Assembly: GCA_014656015.1 (NCBI GenBank)
Contig: BNBP01000002.1
Location: 1-64,000 of the forward strand
Direction of reading: 5' to 3'
DNA from: Streptomyces griseoaurantiacus
GTDB lineage: Bacteria; Actinomycetota; Actinomycetes; Streptomycetales; Streptomycetaceae
DNA length: 64,000 nucleotides
Below are positions 1-7,479 of this stretch, one piece after another. Each line of letters opens with the position of its first letter. The first letter of the stretch is position 1. A program made the position numbers and the translations under genes. The notes beneath the pieces were generated by a model. That model was given only the letters and a program-made list of their open reading frames with translations. It was not told where the DNA came from and searched no databases.

Positions 1-48
1 GCGCCGCCCGCCGGACGCCGAACTCCCTTCTCCCCGTAGCGTGTCCGC

Positions 49-1476
49 ATGAGCATGGATGCCACGCGCCCGGACAGGGGCGGCAGGGAACGACTGGTCG
101 TGATCGGCGGCGACGCGGCGGGCATGTCCGCCGCCTCGCAGGCGCGCCGGCTGCGGGACCCGGAGCGACTGGAGATCGTCGCGTTCGAACGCGGCCACTT
201 CACCTCGTTCTCCGCCTGCGGGATCCCGTACTGGGTGGGCGGGGACGTCGCCGAGCGGGACGAGCTGATCGCCCGCTCCCCCGAGGAGCACCGGGCCCGC
301 GGCATCGACCTGCGGATGCGCACCGAGGTCACGGAGATCGACGTCGCGGCCGCCAGGGTCCGCGCCCGGGACGTGGACTCCGGGACCGAGTCCTGGACCT
401 CGTACGACAAGCTGGTCATCGCCACGGGTGCGCGTCCCGTCCGGCCGGAGCTGCCCGGGATGGACGCGCGCGGGGTGCACGGGGTGCAGACCCTGGACGA
501 CGGCCAGGCCCTGCTGGACACGCTCGCCACGACCCAGGGCCGGCGCGCGGTGGTCGTCGGCGCCGGGTACATCGGCGTGGAGATGGCCGAGGCGCTCCTC
601 AACCGAGGCTACGAGGTGACGGTCCTCAACCGGGGCACGGAGCCCATGGCCACCCTCGACCCCGGCATGGGCCGCCTGGTGCACGAGGCCATGGAGGGCA
701 TGGGCATCACCATGGTGAACGGCGCCGAGGTCACCGAGGTGCTCACCGGCGCCGGCGGCCGGGTGCGGGGGGTCGTGGCCGAGGGCCCGGAGGGTTCCGG
801 GAGGACCGAGTACCCGGCGGACGTGGTGGTGCTCGGCATCGGCGTGCGCCCCGAGACGGCGCTGGCGAAGGCGGCCGGGCTGCCGCTGGGCGCCCACGGC
901 GGGCTCCTCACCGACCTCGCGATGCGGGTGCGCGGGCACGAGAACATCTGGGCGGGCGGCGACTGCGTGGAGGTCCTCGACCTCGTCTCGGGCAGCGAGC
1001 GGCACATCGCCCTCGGCACCCACGCCAACAAGCAGGGCCAGGTCATCGGCACCAACGCGGGCGGCGGCTACGCCACGTTCCCCGGCGTCGTCGGCACGGC
1101 CGTGAGCAAGGTGTGCGCGCTGGAGATCGCCCGCACCGGGCTGCGGGAGAAGGACGCCCGGCGGGCGGGGCTGCAGTACGTGACCGTCACCATCGAGTCC
1201 TCCAGCCGCGCGGGCTACTACCCGGGCGCGGCCCCGATGACGGTGAAGATGCTCGCCGAGCGCCGCACCGGCCGCCTGCTCGGCACGCAGATCGTCGGCC
1301 GCGAGGGGGCCGCCAAGCGGGTCGACGTCGCCGCGGTGGCCCTCACCGCGGGCATGACCGTCGAGCGGATGACGGCGCTGGACCTCGGCTACGCCCCGCC
1401 GTTCTCACCGGTCTGGGACCCGGTCCTGGTGGCGGCCCGCAAGGCGACGGCGGCGGTCCGGGCACAGGGCGCCTGA
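49..1476 (+). CDS. FAD-dependent pyridine nucleotide-disulfide oxidoreductase (CoA-disulfide reductase / NADH oxidase-like)
   Basis: 475 aa, cytoplasmic. The N-terminal FAD-binding Rossmann motif is VVIGGDAAGMSAAS (about residues 17-30). A conserved redox Cys lies in SFSACGIPYW (C57), as in CoA-disulfide reductases and NADH oxidases that use a single active-site cysteine. A second nucleotide-binding motif VVVGAGYIGVEMAEAL sits near residue 170, the second FAD motif NIWAGGDCVEV near 305, and a C-terminal dimerisation domain follows. The family moves electrons from NAD(P)H to a disulfide or oxygen; the substrate cannot be told from sequence. There is a small hypothetical gene on the opposite strand immediately downstream. 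The start ATG at 49 has a weak upstream context; a second ATG at 55 is possible. Confidence 0.85.
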   Translation: MSMDATRPDRGGRERLVVIGGDAAGMSAASQARRLRDPERLEIVAFERGHFTSFSACGIPYWVGGDVAERDELIARSPEEHRARGIDLRMRTEVTEIDVAAARVRARDVDSGTESWTSYDKLVIATGARPVRPELPGMDARGVHGVQTLDDGQALLDTLATTQGRRAVVVGAGYIGVEMAEALLNRGYEVTVLNRGTEPMATLDPGMGRLVHEAMEGMGITMVNGAEVTEVLTGAGGRVRGVVAEGPEGSGRTEYPADVVVLGIGVRPETALAKAAGLPLGAHGGLLTDLAMRVRGHENIWAGGDCVEVLDLVSGSERHIALGTHANKQGQVIGTNAGGGYATFPGVVGTAVSKVCALEIARTGLREKDARRAGLQYVTVTIESSSRAGYYPGAAPMTVKMLAERRTGRLLGTQIVGREGAAKRVDVAAVALTAGMTVERMTALDLGYAPPFSPVWDPVLVAARKATAAVRAQGA

Positions 1477-1495
1477 CCGCCGGACGCCCGCCCCG

Positions 1496-1831
1496 CTACG
1501 CCGACTCCCCGCTCCCGCCGACCCGCTCCGCGCCCGCCCGCGCCGGCTCCGCCGGGGGCCTCGGCGGGAGCGAGGACACCGAGGCGGAGGAGGTCGCGCC
1601 GACGGCGGACCCGGCGGTGGGCGCCGAGCGGGCATGGGCCGCCGTCCGGGTCGAGCGCAGACGGTGGCTGACCGCCTCGTCCAGCGTCACCGGCCGCTGC
1701 ATCTGCGCGGCGAGCCGCCCCGCCTCCTGGCCCAGCCGGGCGACGTCCTCCCAGGGCAGGTGCAGCACGAGCGCGATCTCCGCCTCGCCGTCGGGCAGGG
1801 CGTGCATCGCGGGGGTGGCTCGGTCGTTCAT
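1496..1831 (-). CDS. small hypothetical protein
   Basis: 111 aa. The ATG at 1831 is preceded by GAGGAA at a normal distance, which is why a longer upstream reading is not used. The first 60 or so residues (MNDRATPAMHALPDGEAEIA and on) look structured, with a predicted helix LPWEDVARLGQEAGRLAAQM. The C-terminal 50 residues are low-complexity Ala/Ser/Pro. No domain is recognised. It sits convergently between the oxidoreductase and the rhomboid gene. Codon usage and the ribosome binding site support expression, but function is unknown. Confidence 0.6.
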   Translation of the reverse strand: MNDRATPAMHALPDGEAEIALVLHLPWEDVARLGQEAGRLAAQMQRPVTLDEAVSHRLRSTRTAAHARSAPTAGSAVGATSSASVSSLPPRPPAEPARAGAERVGGSGESA

Positions 1832-1934
1832 CGTTTCGTTCCTCACGTCGTCCGGGGACGGTCGAGGAGTCATACGCGGCGGCGAACGGCCGCGTTCACC
1901 GATTCGCCGGGCCCGCCCCGGGCAGTACTTACCT

Positions 1935-2753
1935 GTGGTGATCCCCGTCCATGACGTCAACCCGGTGCGCCGCACGCCCTACGTGACGTATGCGCTGATC
2001 GCGGCCAACTTCCTGGTGTTCCTGTTCATGCCCGGGCTGTCGGGCTCGGTGGCCGGGCAGAGCGATCTCGCGCAGCTCTGCCATCTGCAGGCCTTCCTGG
2101 ACCACTACGCGGCGGTGCCCCGGGAGCTGATCCACCACCAGATGCCGCACCTGGTCCCGACGGGCGAGGTCGCCGCGGGACCGCACGGCGCGGCCTGTCT
2201 GGCGGCGCCGCCGGACTACGACAAGTCGCCGCCGCTGTCGGTGCTCACGGCGATGTTCCTGCACGGCGGCTGGCTGCACCTGCTGGGCAACATGCTGTTC
2301 CTGTACATCTTCGGCAACAACATCGAGGACCGGCTGGGGCACGTCAGGTTCACCCTGTTCTACCTGGTGTGCGGCTACGCGGCGGCGTACGGCTACGCGC
2401 TGGTCAACGAGAGCTCGGGCGACCCTTTGATCGGGGCCTCCGGGGCGATCGCCGGGGTGCTCGGCGCCTATCTGGTGCTGTACCCGAGGGCCAGGGTGTG
2501 GGTCCTCGTGCCCTTCCTGATCTTCCTGCCGCTGCGGCTGCCCGCGTGGATGGTGCTGGGCTTCTGGTTCGTGCTGCAGGCGGTGTACTCCTCCGGCAGC
2601 GGCGTCTCCGAGGCGGGTACGGTGGCCTACGTGGCGCACGTCGTCGGCTTCCTCGTCGGCATGGCGCTGGCCTGGCCGCTGCGGCCGGGCACCCCGCCGC
2701 CGCCGGAGCCGCGCCGGCTGCTGTTCGGCAGGCAGGCGCGGCACACGTGGTGA
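1935..2753 (+). CDS. rhomboid family intramembrane serine protease
   Basis: About 272 aa, multi-pass membrane protein. The GTG at 1935 or the adjacent GTG at 1938 gives a start of the M(V)IPVHDVNPVRR type seen in actinobacterial rhomboids. Rhomboid features are visible: HGGWLHLLGNMLFLYIFGNN (the loop and TM2 with the conserved His/Asn region), the catalytic Ser in GASGAIAGVLGAYL, and a downstream His in AYVAHVVGFLVGMALAW, giving the Ser-His dyad. A roughly 60-residue extracytoplasmic insertion between TM1 and TM2 is typical of the bacterial group. It cleaves substrates within the membrane; targets are unknown. hemE is convergent 13 bp downstream. Confidence 0.88.
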   Translation: MVIPVHDVNPVRRTPYVTYALIAANFLVFLFMPGLSGSVAGQSDLAQLCHLQAFLDHYAAVPRELIHHQMPHLVPTGEVAAGPHGAACLAAPPDYDKSPPLSVLTAMFLHGGWLHLLGNMLFLYIFGNNIEDRLGHVRFTLFYLVCGYAAAYGYALVNESSGDPLIGASGAIAGVLGAYLVLYPRARVWVLVPFLIFLPLRLPAWMVLGFWFVLQAVYSSGSGVSEAGTVAYVAHVVGFLVGMALAWPLRPGTPPPPEPRRLLFGRQARHTW

Positions 2754-2766
2754 GAGGGGCCCCGGG

Positions 2767-3852
2767 TCAGCGCGCGGTGCGCGTGTGCACGTACTCCACG
2801 AGCCGGGTCAGCGCGTCCGGGTCGGTGGCCGGGAGCACGCCGTGGCCGAGGTTGAAGACGTGGCCCTCCAGACCGGCGGCCGCGTCCAGCACCTCCCGCG
2901 CCTTGGCCTCGACGACGGCGGTCGGCGCGAACAGGATCGCCGGGTCCAGGTTGCCCTGGAGCGCCTTGCCGGGGCCGACGCGGCGGGCGGCCTCGTCGAG
3001 CGGGACGCGCCAGTCGACGCCGACGACGTCCGCGCCCGCCTCGCCGAGCAGGCCGAGCAGCTCGCCGGTGCCCGCGCCGAAGTGGATGCGCGGGACGCCG
3101 AGTCCGGCGACGGACTCAAGGACCTTCGCCGAGGCGGGGAAGACCGAGCGGCGGTAGTCGGCGGGAGAGAGCGCGCCGACCCAGGAGTCGAAGAGCTGGA
3201 CGGCGGAGGCCCCGGCCGCGATCTGGACCTTGAGGAAGGCGGAGGCGATCTCCGCGAGGCGGTCCAGCAGGTCGGCCCAGAGCTGCGGGTCGCCGTACAT
3301 GAGCGCCTTGGTGTGCTCGTGGTTGCGGGACGGGCCGCCCTCCACGAGGTAGCTGGCGAGTGTGAAGGGGGCGCCGGCGAAGCCGATGAGCGGGGTCGGG
3401 CCGAGCTCGCGGACGAGGATGCCCATGGCCTCGGTGACGTAGGAGACGTCCTCGGGGGTGAGGTCGCGCAGCTGGGCGAGGTCCGCGCGGGTGCGGATCG
3501 GCTGCGCCACGACGGGGCCGACGCCGGGCTTGATGTCCAGGTCGACGCCGATCGCCTTCAGCGGCACGACGATGTCGCTGTAGAAGACGGCCGCGTCGAC
3601 GTGGTGCCGGCGCACCGGCTGGAGGGTGATCTCCGCGACCAGCTCCGGCATGGCGCAGGCTTCCAGCATCGGGATGCCCGCGCGCACCTCGTGGTACTCC
3701 GGCAGGGAGCGGCCGGCCTGGCGCATGAACCACACGGGGGTGTGCGGCACGGGTTCGCGCCGGCACGCCTTCAGGAAGGCGGACTCCTCGACGGCGGGGG
3801 CGATCGCTGACGGCTGGCCGCCCGTCACGGGGCGTTCTTCCTTGACACTCAC
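2767..3852 (-). CDS. hemE: uroporphyrinogen decarboxylase
   Basis: 361 aa. It decarboxylates the four acetate side chains of uroporphyrinogen III to give coproporphyrinogen III in haem biosynthesis. The family signature [15 protein letters not shown] is present near residue 40, with conserved blocks [18 protein letters not shown] and [13 protein letters not shown] and a C-terminal FNLGHGVLP. The start is the GTG at 3852; an upstream extension would add low-complexity Pro/Ala sequence. It is divergent from the DUF3000 gene, with a 194 bp shared upstream region. In S. coelicolor, hemE (SCO6031 from memory) sits in the same neighbourhood. Confidence 0.95.
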   Translation of the reverse strand: MSVKEERPVTGGQPSAIAPAVEESAFLKACRREPVPHTPVWFMRQAGRSLPEYHEVRAGIPMLEACAMPELVAEITLQPVRRHHVDAAVFYSDIVVPLKAIGVDLDIKPGVGPVVAQPIRTRADLAQLRDLTPEDVSYVTEAMGILVRELGPTPLIGFAGAPFTLASYLVEGGPSRNHEHTKALMYGDPQLWADLLDRLAEIASAFLKVQIAAGASAVQLFDSWVGALSPADYRRSVFPASAKVLESVAGLGVPRIHFGAGTGELLGLLGEAGADVVGVDWRVPLDEAARRVGPGKALQGNLDPAILFAPTAVVEAKAREVLDAAAGLEGHVFNLGHGVLPATDPDALTRLVEYVHTRTAR

Positions 3853-4046
3853 CCACACAGTCTCCCACGCGCTCCGGGGGCGGGACGCGTGGGGCGTCAC
3901 CGGCGGCGACGGACGGTGCGGCCCCGCCGGTGGGCCCGCCGGTGCGGGGAAGGGCGCGGGCGGCGGGGCGCAAAAGCACCGGTCGTGCACCGCCGCACGG
4001 GTGTCCTTCCGCACACGAGCCGTCACTTCCCCTTAATCTTCCCCGC
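3853..4046. promoter_or_regulatory. divergent promoter region of hemE and the DUF3000 gene
   Basis: A 194 bp non-coding interval between two divergent starts must hold both promoters. The only AT-rich patch is next to the DUF3000 start (CCTTAATCTT at 4031-4040), possibly a -10 region. No operator-like palindrome was seen. Confidence 0.4.
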
Positions 4047-4715
4047 ATGGCTGCGGCTCAGGGACGACTGTCGGACGACGCTGACGGAAGGGACGACGCG
4101 ACGGAGGAGAACCGTAAAGCGATGCAGACGGCCCCGCCCCCCTTCCGCGCTGCCGTGGAGGCGCTGCGGACCGCCCGGCTGCGGCCGGAGATCGAGGTCT
4201 CGGCGACCCCGGCGCCCCGCCGGCTCGCCCCGCACGCCCACGCCCTGGAGGCCGCCGTCGTCGAGGGCGAGGACGACCTCGCCGACGGCCGCCTGGTCCT
4301 GCTGCACGACCCGGCCGGGCACGAGGCCTGGCAGGGCACCTTCCGGCTCGTGACCCTCGTGCGCGCGGAACTGGAGACGGAGATGGCCGCCGACCCGCTG
4401 CTGCCGGACGTGTGCTGGTCCTGGCTGACCGGTGCGCTCCAGGGGCGCGGCCTGTCCTTCGGGGAACCCAGCGGCACGGTCACCCGGGCCAGCTCGCACT
4501 ACTTCGGCGGCCTCGAGCAGCGGCCCGCCGCCTCCCAGATCGAGATCCGCGCCTCCTGGACGCCCCGCGAGGGACTCGGCGGGGTCCCCGACACCGCCGC
4601 GCACCTCGCCGCCTGGGGCGATCTGCTCTGCCAGGTCGCCGGTCTGCCCCCGGCCGGCCCGTCCGACGCCTCCGTGGTGACCCTCCCGCAGCGCAGGGGC
4701 CCCCAGCCCCGCTGA
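4047..4715 (+). CDS. DUF3000 family protein
   Basis: 222 aa, cytoplasmic, no membrane segment. The sequence matches the actinobacterial DUF3000 family from memory: PPPFRAAVEALRTARLRPEI near residue 30, then DLADGRLVLLHDPAGHEAWQ and CWSWLTGALQGRGL, ending ASVVTLPQRRGPQPR. The family is conserved next to hemE in Streptomyces but has no established function. The start is the ATG at 4047, just after an AT-rich stretch. It is followed by a strong hairpin terminator at 4740-4769, so it is probably monocistronic. Confidence 0.8.
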   Translation: MAAAQGRLSDDADGRDDATEENRKAMQTAPPPFRAAVEALRTARLRPEIEVSATPAPRRLAPHAHALEAAVVEGEDDLADGRLVLLHDPAGHEAWQGTFRLVTLVRAELETEMAADPLLPDVCWSWLTGALQGRGLSFGEPSGTVTRASSHYFGGLEQRPAASQIEIRASWTPREGLGGVPDTAAHLAAWGDLLCQVAGLPPAGPSDASVVTLPQRRGPQPR

Positions 4716-4739
4716 CGCCCCTCTCCCCCACCGCCTCCC

Positions 4740-4769
4740 GAAGAGCCGCACCCCCCGGTGCGGCTCTTC
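4740..4769. terminator. intrinsic terminator hairpin after the DUF3000 gene
   Basis: A perfect 13-bp inverted repeat GAAGAGCCGCACC / GGTGCGGCTCTTC with a 4-nt CCCC loop lies 24 bp past the DUF3000 stop. There is no U-tract, as is usual in Streptomyces. Confidence 0.8.
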
Positions 4770-5087
4770 TCGTGTGCGCGCCCGCGGTCCGCGCCCGTTC
4801 CCGTGCGGGTCACCCCACCCGACAGCTCAATTTGTCGATATGACACCTCACGCTTTGTCGATACGACCACTTTCCGACAGCTATCGACTCGCCAGCGACC
4901 CGATTCGATCTTCGGGTGATCGCTCGTGCGTCCGAATTGCACGGATTGTTACTCACCAAATCGTGATCATTCTCTAAAGGAGCCCACCGTCGCTGCCGAA
5001 GACGACTGTGACCCTGAAAGCACGGTTCGTCCCGGCTTAAACCCCGAAGCCGGTCCCGTCCCCACCCCCCACCTCCCAGGAGGCCTG
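4770..5087 (+). promoter_or_regulatory. AT-rich upstream region of the LuxR-type regulator with repeated TTTGTCGATA motif
   Basis: This stretch of over 300 bp holds no convincing gene. Positions 4825-4980 are clearly AT-richer than the surroundings. The sequence TTTGTCGATAYGAC occurs twice in direct orientation, at 4831-4844 and 4854-4867, and GCTATCGAC (the inverse of GTCGATAGC) follows near 4880. These repeats look like regulator-binding sites at the promoter of the downstream gene. The regulator that binds them is unknown. Confidence 0.5.
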
Positions 5088-5747
5088 GTGTCCGTTCTCC
5101 TCGAGCAGCCCGCAAGCCTGGTCGCCTACCGCCCCAACAAGCCGACCGCCATGGTGGTCGTGGCCGACCCCCGGGTCCGCTCCACCGTCACCCGCCATCT
5201 GTGGGCGCTCGGAGTGCGTGACGTCATCGAGGCGTCGTCCGTGGCGGAGGCCCGTCCCCGAATCGGCAACCCGCGCGACATCTGCGTCGCCGACGTCCAC
5301 CTCCCCGACGGCTCCGGCCTCACCCTGCTGTCGGAGACCCGCGCCGCCGGCTGGCCCAACGGTCTCGCCCTGTCCGCCGCCGACGACATCGGCGCCGTGC
5401 GCAACGCCCTGGCCGGAGGCGTCAAGGGGTACGTCGTCACCGGCACGCGCACCAACCTCGGGCTCCCCGCCCGTCCCGGCGTCTCCCCCCTCGGCGGCGC
5501 CGCCCGCATGCACCGCCGCCCCCCGGGTGCCCCGAGCCACCCGGGCGGCTACCGCGAGCTGTCCGGACGCGAGGTCGAGGTGCTGCGCCTGGTCGCGGAG
5601 GGCCAGTCGAACAAGGCGATCGGCGTCTCCATGGGCCTGTCCGCGCTCACCGTCAAGAGCCACCTGGCACGCATCGCCCGCAAGCTCGGCACGGGCGACC
5701 GGGCCGGCATGGTGGCGGTGGCCCTGCGCACCGGGATCATCCACTGA
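5088..5747 (+). CDS. response-regulator-like protein with LuxR-type HTH, no obvious cognate kinase
   Basis: 219 aa. The GTG at 5088 has an ideal AGGAGG at 5078-5083, which decides the start. The N-terminal half is a receiver-like domain (AMVVVADPRVRSTVTRHLW; acidic position in CVADVHLPDGSGLTLLSE, with Asp at the usual phosphoacceptor strand). The C-terminal LuxR/GerE helix-turn-helix reads YRELSGREVEVLRLVAEGQS then IGVSMGLSALTVKSHLARIA. No sensor kinase is nearby, so it may be an orphan or atypical regulator. It is strongly conserved at this locus in Streptomyces from memory. A long hairpin terminator follows at 5841. Confidence 0.85.
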   Translation: MSVLLEQPASLVAYRPNKPTAMVVVADPRVRSTVTRHLWALGVRDVIEASSVAEARPRIGNPRDICVADVHLPDGSGLTLLSETRAAGWPNGLALSAADDIGAVRNALAGGVKGYVVTGTRTNLGLPARPGVSPLGGAARMHRRPPGAPSHPGGYRELSGREVEVLRLVAEGQSNKAIGVSMGLSALTVKSHLARIARKLGTGDRAGMVAVALRTGIIH

Positions 5748-5840
5748 GCGGCCCACCGGCCGGACGGCCGCCCCGGCCACCGACCGTTCACGGCGCCGAA
5801 CGACCGGTCGTGCCCCGCCCCTGACCGGTTTACGCCCCTC

Positions 5841-5878
5841 CCGCACCCGCCGACGGAACGTTCCGTCGGCGGGTGCGG
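5841..5878. terminator. 18-bp perfect-stem terminator
   Basis: CCGCACCCGCCGACGGAA pairs perfectly with TTCCGTCGGCGGGTGCGG across a 2-nt loop. It ends the LuxR-type transcript and lies only 24 nt before the GTG of the RNase D gene. Confidence 0.85.
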
Positions 5879-5902
5879 TGCATCCACGGATACCCTTGAC
5901 AG

Positions 5903-7189
5903 GTGACCGACGCCCAAGAGACCGCAGCAGACAGCCCCCTGCGCACCGCGGAGGGCGCCCCTCCGGACACCGAGGTTGCCGCTGCGGCTCGGACACCGGT
6001 CCCCTTGCTGGAGCCCCGCGAGGGCATTCCACCGGTGATCTCCGACGAGGCCGGGCTCGCCGAGGTCGTCGCCGCCTTCGCCGCCGGCAGCGGTCCGGTG
6101 GCCGTCGACGCGGAGCGCGCCTCCGGGTACCGCTACGGCCAGCGCGCCTACCTCGTGCAGCTGCGCAGGGAAGGGGCCGGGAGCGCGCTGATCGACCCGG
6201 TCGCCTGCCCCGACCTCTCCGCGTTCGGCGCGGCCATCGCCGACGCCGAATGGGTTCTGCACGCCGCCACCCAGGACCTGCCCTGTCTCCGCGAAATAGG
6301 CATGCGTCCCACCCGCCTGTTCGACACGGAACTCGCCGGACGGCTCGCCGGCTTCCCCCGGGTCGGCCTCGGCGCCATGGTGGAGAACGTCCTCGGCTTC
6401 GTCCTGGAGAAGGGGCACTCGGCCGTCGACTGGTCGACCCGCCCGCTTCCCGAGCCGTGGCTGCGCTACGCCGCGCTCGATGTCGAGCTGCTGGTCGACC
6501 TGCGCGACGCGCTGGAGAAGGAGCTGGACCGGCAGGGCAAGCTGGAGTGGGCTCTGCAGGAGTTCGACGCGATCGCCTCCGCGCCGCCGGCCGAGCCGCG
6601 CAAGGACCCCTGGCGGCGCACCTCCGGAATGCACAAGGTGCGCCGGCGCCGGCAGATGGCGGTGGTGCGGGAGCTGTGGCAGACCCGGGACCGGATCGCG
6701 CAGCGCCGGGACGTCTCGCCGGGCAAGGTGCTCGGGGACACGGCGATCGTCGAGGCCGCGCTCGCCCTGCCGCCGAACGTGCACGCCCTCGCCGGGCTGA
6801 ACGGCTTCGGGCACCGGATGGGGCGCCGGCAGCTCGAACAGTGGCAGAGCGCGGTGGACCGCGCGAAGGCGCTCCCCGAGGCGGAGCTGCCGCAGCCGGG
6901 GCAGCCGGTGACGGGTCCGCCGCCGCCCCGGGCGTGGGCTGACAAGGACCCGGCGGCGGCCGCGCGGCTGAGCGCGGCGCGGGCGGCGGTGTCGGCGCGG
7001 GCCGAGGAGCTGAACCTGCCGCCGGAGAACCTGATCACCCCGGACACCGTGCGGCGGGTGTGCTGGGAGCCGCCGCAGACCGTCGACGGCGAGTCCGTGG
7101 CGGCGGCGCTGGCGGGGTACGGGGCGCGGGCGTGGCAGGTGGAGCTGGTGACGCCGGTGCTGGTGGAGGCGCTGCGCTCCGCGGGCTGA
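5903..7189 (+). CDS. rnd: ribonuclease D (3'-5' exoribonuclease with HRDC domain)
   Basis: 428 aa, cytoplasmic. The DEDDy exonuclease motifs are complete: Exo I VAVDAERASG (Asp and Glu, about residues 65-74), Exo II LHAATQDLPCL (near 118), and Exo III YAALDVELL (Tyr and Asp, near 190). Metal-dependent 3' trimming of structured RNA is therefore expected. An HRDC nucleic-acid-binding domain follows around residues 245-310 (VRELWQTRDRIAQRRDVSPG). The GTG start at 5903 follows a GATACC hexamer (5889-5894) by only about 9 nt with no Shine-Dalgarno, so the mRNA may be leaderless. Convergent with the fadB-like gene. Confidence 0.9.
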   Translation: MTDAQETAADSPLRTAEGAPPDTEVAAAARTPVPLLEPREGIPPVISDEAGLAEVVAAFAAGSGPVAVDAERASGYRYGQRAYLVQLRREGAGSALIDPVACPDLSAFGAAIADAEWVLHAATQDLPCLREIGMRPTRLFDTELAGRLAGFPRVGLGAMVENVLGFVLEKGHSAVDWSTRPLPEPWLRYAALDVELLVDLRDALEKELDRQGKLEWALQEFDAIASAPPAEPRKDPWRRTSGMHKVRRRRQMAVVRELWQTRDRIAQRRDVSPGKVLGDTAIVEAALALPPNVHALAGLNGFGHRMGRRQLEQWQSAVDRAKALPEAELPQPGQPVTGPPPPRAWADKDPAAAARLSAARAAVSARAEELNLPPENLITPDTVRRVCWEPPQTVDGESVAAALAGYGARAWQVELVTPVLVEALRSAG

Positions 7190-7425
7190 GCGGGGCGCAG
7201 CGCGCCGCCTGCGGGCGGTGCCCGGCCTCCGTGGGTCGCGCCCGGCCTTGACGGGCGGCACCCGGCCTCCGTGGGCGGCCCCCGCGACCGAACAGATCAC
7301 GCCAAGATCCGCGTCGGGATTCGGGCAGGCGTGGGGCTTTTCCGCCCCCACCTCCCCTGCCTGCCCCACGCCTCGAGGGCGCTGCCCTTCGCACTCCCGC
7401 GAGTGCGTCCTGCGCCCCTGACATA

Positions 7426-7460
7426 CCGCACCCCCGGACCGCGAGGCGCCGGGGGTGCGG
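7426..7460. terminator. bidirectional terminator between rnd and the fadB-like gene
   Basis: CCGCACCCCCGG and CCGGGGGTGCGG form a 12-bp perfect stem around an 11-nt loop, 20 bp beyond the stop of the minus-strand gene. The remaining 7190-7425 interval holds no gene that I can support. Confidence 0.8.
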
Positions 7461-7479
7461 GTGGTGCTGGTGGTGCTGA

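Noticed and set aside
1113..1934. Upstream extension of the rhomboid frame through the oxidoreductase gene
   Set aside because: Out-of-frame shadow of the oxidoreductase. The double GTG at 1935/1938 gives the family-typical N-terminus.
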